DNA of 64,000 nucleotides, from the NCBI GenBank assembly GCA_001692895.1, contig KV748177.1:5804130-5868129 (forward strand). Direction: 5' to 3'. This DNA comes from Cenococcum geophilum 1.58 (Eukaryota > Ascomycota > Dothideomycetes > Gloniales > Gloniaceae). The position numbers and the translations under genes are program-made. The stretch's first letter is position 1; each line of letters opens with the position of its first letter. Below, one piece after another: positions 60,201 to 64,000 of this stretch. The notes beneath the pieces were generated by a model. The model was not told where the DNA came from, ran no database searches, and was given only the letters and a program-made list of their open reading frames with translations.

Positions 60201-62540
60201 GTTAAGTTTCTTAGTAGCATATCTCTGGCGGGTTTATTACGCAGGTACGGCGACGTTAAGCGCTATCTATATAGGTATGTAGTTTGCGGTAATTGCCTAT
60301 ATATCCTCTAGTCCGCAGAATTCTAGTCGGTCTATAAGTGTTTCTTAAATAAATATAAGGTTAATTATGCTCTCTAGGGTTCCTTTTTTCCAGGTAGGTT
60401 CGCCGGTTAGGGTAATAAGGGAAAAGCCCCACGTTTCTAGCTTATTTAGTAGGTAGGTCGCTTATACTTTAACTATAGCCTAAGGTTCTCCCCACGATAT
60501 ATAGTGTGCGTTAAAGTCCCCTAGGACTATTATCTCGCCTTCCGCTATGTCAATGGCCTGTTAAAGTAGACCCCATATAGCAATTTAGGGGTTGTTGCCC
60601 CCTAGGTTATAAACGTTAATTATACTAATTTGGCCCCTATTGGTAGCTATTTACAGTTTATCTACATTAGGGCTGATATTATAGTAGCTCTATACCTATG
60701 TGTTAATGTATTAACTAACTAAGAAGTATATATAGGTAGCTGGATTTGGTTCGTATAGGAGGTAGTATCCTTTTAGTTAGTATATTTTGCGTATTTATTT
60801 ATTATATACTAGTTCCTATAGGGCTATTATCTAGTATTCTTTTAGGTCTAGACTGTCGAATAGGGGGCGTATTATTTGGTAGTTTAAGTATCCGCAGTTA
60901 TATTATACTATTTTTTAGTTTTTTAATAGCATCGGTTAATCTAGTAACTCCTAGGTGTCTTTGTTTCGCCTCTATAACGACCCGTTTAGAGTAGTTATAA
61001 TTAGGATTCTTTGCTAGGATAGGTCTCTGGCGGCGTTTATACTGCCTTATAGGCGTCCTATGCTCCGCTTTACCGCTAGTTAGGCAGAGGGTGCCCCTAT
61101 TAGGGTAGGTACTTTAGATCTCTTTCTTTATGCGACTATCTAGCTACTATTGCCCGTTGCGCTTAGCTCCTTCTCCTTATATACATTTCCTCGTATTATG
61201 GCTATAACCTAGTATAGTTAGGCTTGCCTTATCCTAGTAGATTCTAGGTATACCTAGAAGGTCTTATATACCGTCTTTTGCCATACTTTATAATCTTTAC
61301 TGTAGTTTATGCATCTCTTTCCCTTTTCCCTAGGGCAGTCCTTCGTCTTATATATATTGGCGCACCGCCCGCATCTTTCCTGTCTCCCGTATACACTTTA
61401 AGTATAGCCCTATTACTAGCATCTAAAGCACTGGCGGATTTAGGTTATATAGTAATATAGCTAGGCTTTATACTAGAGGCTATCTATAATAACTTCTTTA
61501 TAGGCTACTGCCGCCTGCATCTCTTAGATTAGTAGGTAGATTATTAAGGTACTGTACGTCTTAACCCTCTGGTACCCTAGCAATACCCCTATATATAATA
61601 AGCGTACTCTATAGAGCTATGCGACTTTAGATATTATAATTCCTAAAACTAGTTTTTTAGTGGCCTCTGTAATCCTTTAGATAAGTTATAAGTTTATAGC
61701 GCCTTGCCCGCTTTCTACTTACGTAGTAAGGGGTACTCTAATTACTTTAACTGGGTAGTCCTAGCGAAGGATCTTATACTTAGGGGTATCTCCCTAGTAA
61801 TGGCCTAGTCCTTTACCTATTAGCTAGGGAGAGTAACCTCTACGTCACCGCTATATAGGACCTTTACTACTACCGCTTTTGGTATATATACTTTAATTAA
61901 TATAAGGAGCTATTCTGGCTCTACTCCTACTACTTTTAGTATTTGGATCCTAACTATAGACCTTATGGGTGCTACACTGGGTAGGCGCTAGAGAGGCGCT
62001 AATAGGGCGCTAGCGGTAACGTTAGCCTATAAGGGTTTTGTTATATACGTTATTGGAGTTTTTTATAATTTTATAGCCTCCTTAATGCGCCTAAGCCTGT
62101 CCTCTACGGCGTTTTGGTTCCTATTATATCTTATCTAGAGTTCCTAAGCAATTTATCCTGCCTATTAAGCCATATATACTACCCCTGCGCGTAGGTATTT
62201 ATCCTCTCCCTTCCCTAGATCTTCCTTAATGTCTTTTAGGATATCTATAAGTTTCTACCATTTCTAGTTGTTGTCCTTTGGTTGTTGTAGTTAGGTCGCC
62301 CCCTATTAGGTTTATTATGGTGTCGCGTTTTTCTATATGTCGGCCCCCCGTTAAGTCTACTGCGACCCTCCTATGTCGCGCAGGCTTTTCGGCTAAGATG
62401 CGTGTATTAGTTCTAGGGCATAATATGCTATAGATTTGATTGGAAGTGGTTATTTCTTTATTAGGTAATTAGTAGGCGTGTGCTGCTACTGTAGCGGCGA
62501 AGCCTAACTTTATTATATACTTATATTTTATGTATATATA
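57293..62540 (-). mobile_element. Tad-like LINE, near full length, RIP-degraded
   Basis: The 3' end begins TTCTATTTATTGCCCGATTT, shared with the next copy at 62,656. Minus-strand order: ORF1 (about 62,400 down to 61,250) with zinc knuckles of the form RCGRC...CP...RC near 61,290-61,385; endonuclease with LGDFNAH and SWG near 60,495-60,525; reverse transcriptase with its GFV-box near 58,905-58,925; then a 3' untranslated tail. The length of about 5.2 kb fits a complete Tad1-type element. TAG/TAA codons are abundant. It is a different family from the LINE at 1-5,060, whose endonuclease motif reads GDFNRHD. Confidence 0.85.
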
Positions 62541-62655
62541 TATATATAAGTAAATATTTTTTAATAATTATTAAAGATAGTATTATATTATTCTATATAT
62601 ATATTATATATATATATATTTTAATTTATATAAATTTGTGTAATATTATTATTTG
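62541..62655. repeat. AT-rich simple-sequence spacer
   Basis: TA dinucleotide runs (TATATATATATA) separate the 5' end of one LINE from the 3' end of the next. Confidence 0.7.
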
Positions 62656-64000
62656 TTCTATTTATTGCCTAATTTAGTCTCTTTTTAGGTCCACATAGGC
62701 TTTTACATTCTATTTACAGGAAAAATCCCTAGTAAGGGAAAAACCTAGGTATAACCTTCTAGCTAGTCTTATGCGCTCCGACTTTACCTAGCCTATTTAC
62801 CTTTTATGCTACGCTTTTAAGGTATCTTAGAAGGTCTAGGAGGTAGTAAAAAGGGTTTAGTAATTTGCCTATATACCGCCTTTAGTATAGTAGGGGTATC
62901 TAGTCCCTAAGGGGCTAAAAGGGGGCATATCTTCCTATATCCTCCTATATCCTCTTATTAGATCTTATACGCTATTTAAAACTACTAGAAAACTCTTTAA
63001 CCTATAAGCTATTATACTACTATATATAGGCCCCTACTTATAAAAAGCATTTAGATAATATTATTTATACCTACCCTAGCAAATAGCTAGTCTTTTACCG
63101 TATAGTAGTTGTAGAATAGTATTACGTAGCGTATATACTATATAGGCCATCTATATGTATAGTATAGTGTAGTATTTAGGATATAGATGCTTACTAGCTA
63201 TACGTTTAGTTTTAGAACCTCTATCCGTAGTAGAAAGGCGGTTATAGATTCTATTTTCGTCTATTCTTTATATAGGAGAAGAGTTAGTATTAACTATAGG
63301 GTGCTCTATATAGTTGCTCTTTACGCTTTTACTATCTTTTTCTAACGTTGCTTTTATTTAATATCTGCCTATTTTGTAATATATATAGCTAATCTCTACT
63401 TATACTAGTGCTCTATTAGCGTAGCGTTAGGTCTATACTTAGTATTATAATAGCTCCTATATTTTCTATTCTCTCTCTATTACTTATAGGTAAATAGCTT
63501 TTTAGCTTATTAGCTTAGGCATAGTACCTCTTTAGGGGGCCCTCGCTCCTTATATATATTCTACTATTTAGCGTATCTCCTTCTCTACTAGATAGCCTTA
63601 TACTATAGTTGCTCTCTATATAGTAGTTGTTTCTATATATATATCTAGTAGTAGTACTACTACTTTACAATCTAGTATAGTATATAGTGTTCTTTTATAA
63701 GCCCCTATAATCCTATATATGTATTAGTTTTATTGCTTCTCTAGCGACGCTAAAAAGCTTTTTTACTAATTATTTACTGTTTAGTTTATACCTTAAATCT
63801 AGGCGCTATATAGTATTACTAGCCTTACTACTAGCATATATAATAGTTATATATATCTAAAAATGGGTCGCTGGGTTAAGGCTATAATTTATAATACCGT
63901 TATAAAGGCCGCTGCTTCCCTATAAGTCGCCTATATAATATACACGTTTTAGTTTAGTTTAGCGTCTACTTAGACCCCTAGGACCTTAAGGGTGGTTTCT
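62656..64000 (-). mobile_element. Second Tad-like LINE copy, 3' part only in window
   Basis: It repeats 57,293 onward in the same orientation (TTCTATTTATTGCCTAATTT, CCTCTATCCGTAGTAGAAAG, GCCTATATAATATAC, ACCCCTAGGACCTTAAGGGT). It is more decayed than the first copy and continues past the window end. Confidence 0.85.

Overview
The window looks like an AT-rich, repeat-dominated stretch from a filamentous ascomycete (Pezizomycotina); I cannot name the genus. The clues are short GT-AG introns of about 50-80 bp, fungal families (a Dal5-type permease, an ART-type arrestin, Tad-like LINEs), and a strong footprint of repeat-induced point mutation (RIP). Across most of the window CpA/TpG is scarce, TpA is in excess, and recognisable transposon frames are filled with TAG/TAA where CAG, CAA or TGG would be expected. 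Only two intact host protein genes are convincing. Both lie in islands of normal base composition.

Layout. 1-5,060: Tad-like LINE on the minus strand, 3' end beyond the window. 5,119-9,957: LTR fragment and unassigned RIP-scarred repeats, ending in a short GC-richer satellite-like block. 9,958-12,385: 2.4-kb LTR-flanked element with no retroviral genes; it carries a 12-bp minisatellite. 12,542-12,713: solo LTR. 12,714-14,306 and 22,336-23,530: tandem-repeat ground into which a Ty3/gypsy element (14,307-22,335, minus strand) inserted, with CCCCT target duplications. 23,872-39,520: an unidentified coding relic split by a minus-strand Ty1/copia element (25,790-37,745, CTAAG duplications), itself split by a plus-strand Ty1/copia element (30,490-36,393, AATAG duplications). 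39,884-40,321: foldback MITE.

40,347-46,250: gene island with a four-exon arrestin-like gene (minus strand), interrupted downstream of the gene by a hAT transposon (41,035-44,310, 8-bp duplication GTTCATGG). 46,300-50,500: relic of a PIF1/Helitron-type helicase followed by tandem repeats. 50,626-50,960: solo LTR with GATCG duplications. 51,400-54,900: second gene island, with a six-exon allantoate-permease-type MFS gene (plus strand). 54,910-57,290: copia-type 3' end, a solo LTR and unassigned relic sequence. 57,293-64,000: two head-to-tail minus-strand Tad-like LINE copies, the second running off the window.

The two host genes are not visibly linked in function. The arrestin ends in a PPxY motif, the ligand of HECT ubiquitin-ligase WW domains, and such adaptors typically drive endocytosis of permeases; whether the nearby transporter is a client is speculation. 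The region as a whole reads as a transposon graveyard with a clear insertion order, preserved target duplications and a few repeat structures I could not assign to a known family.
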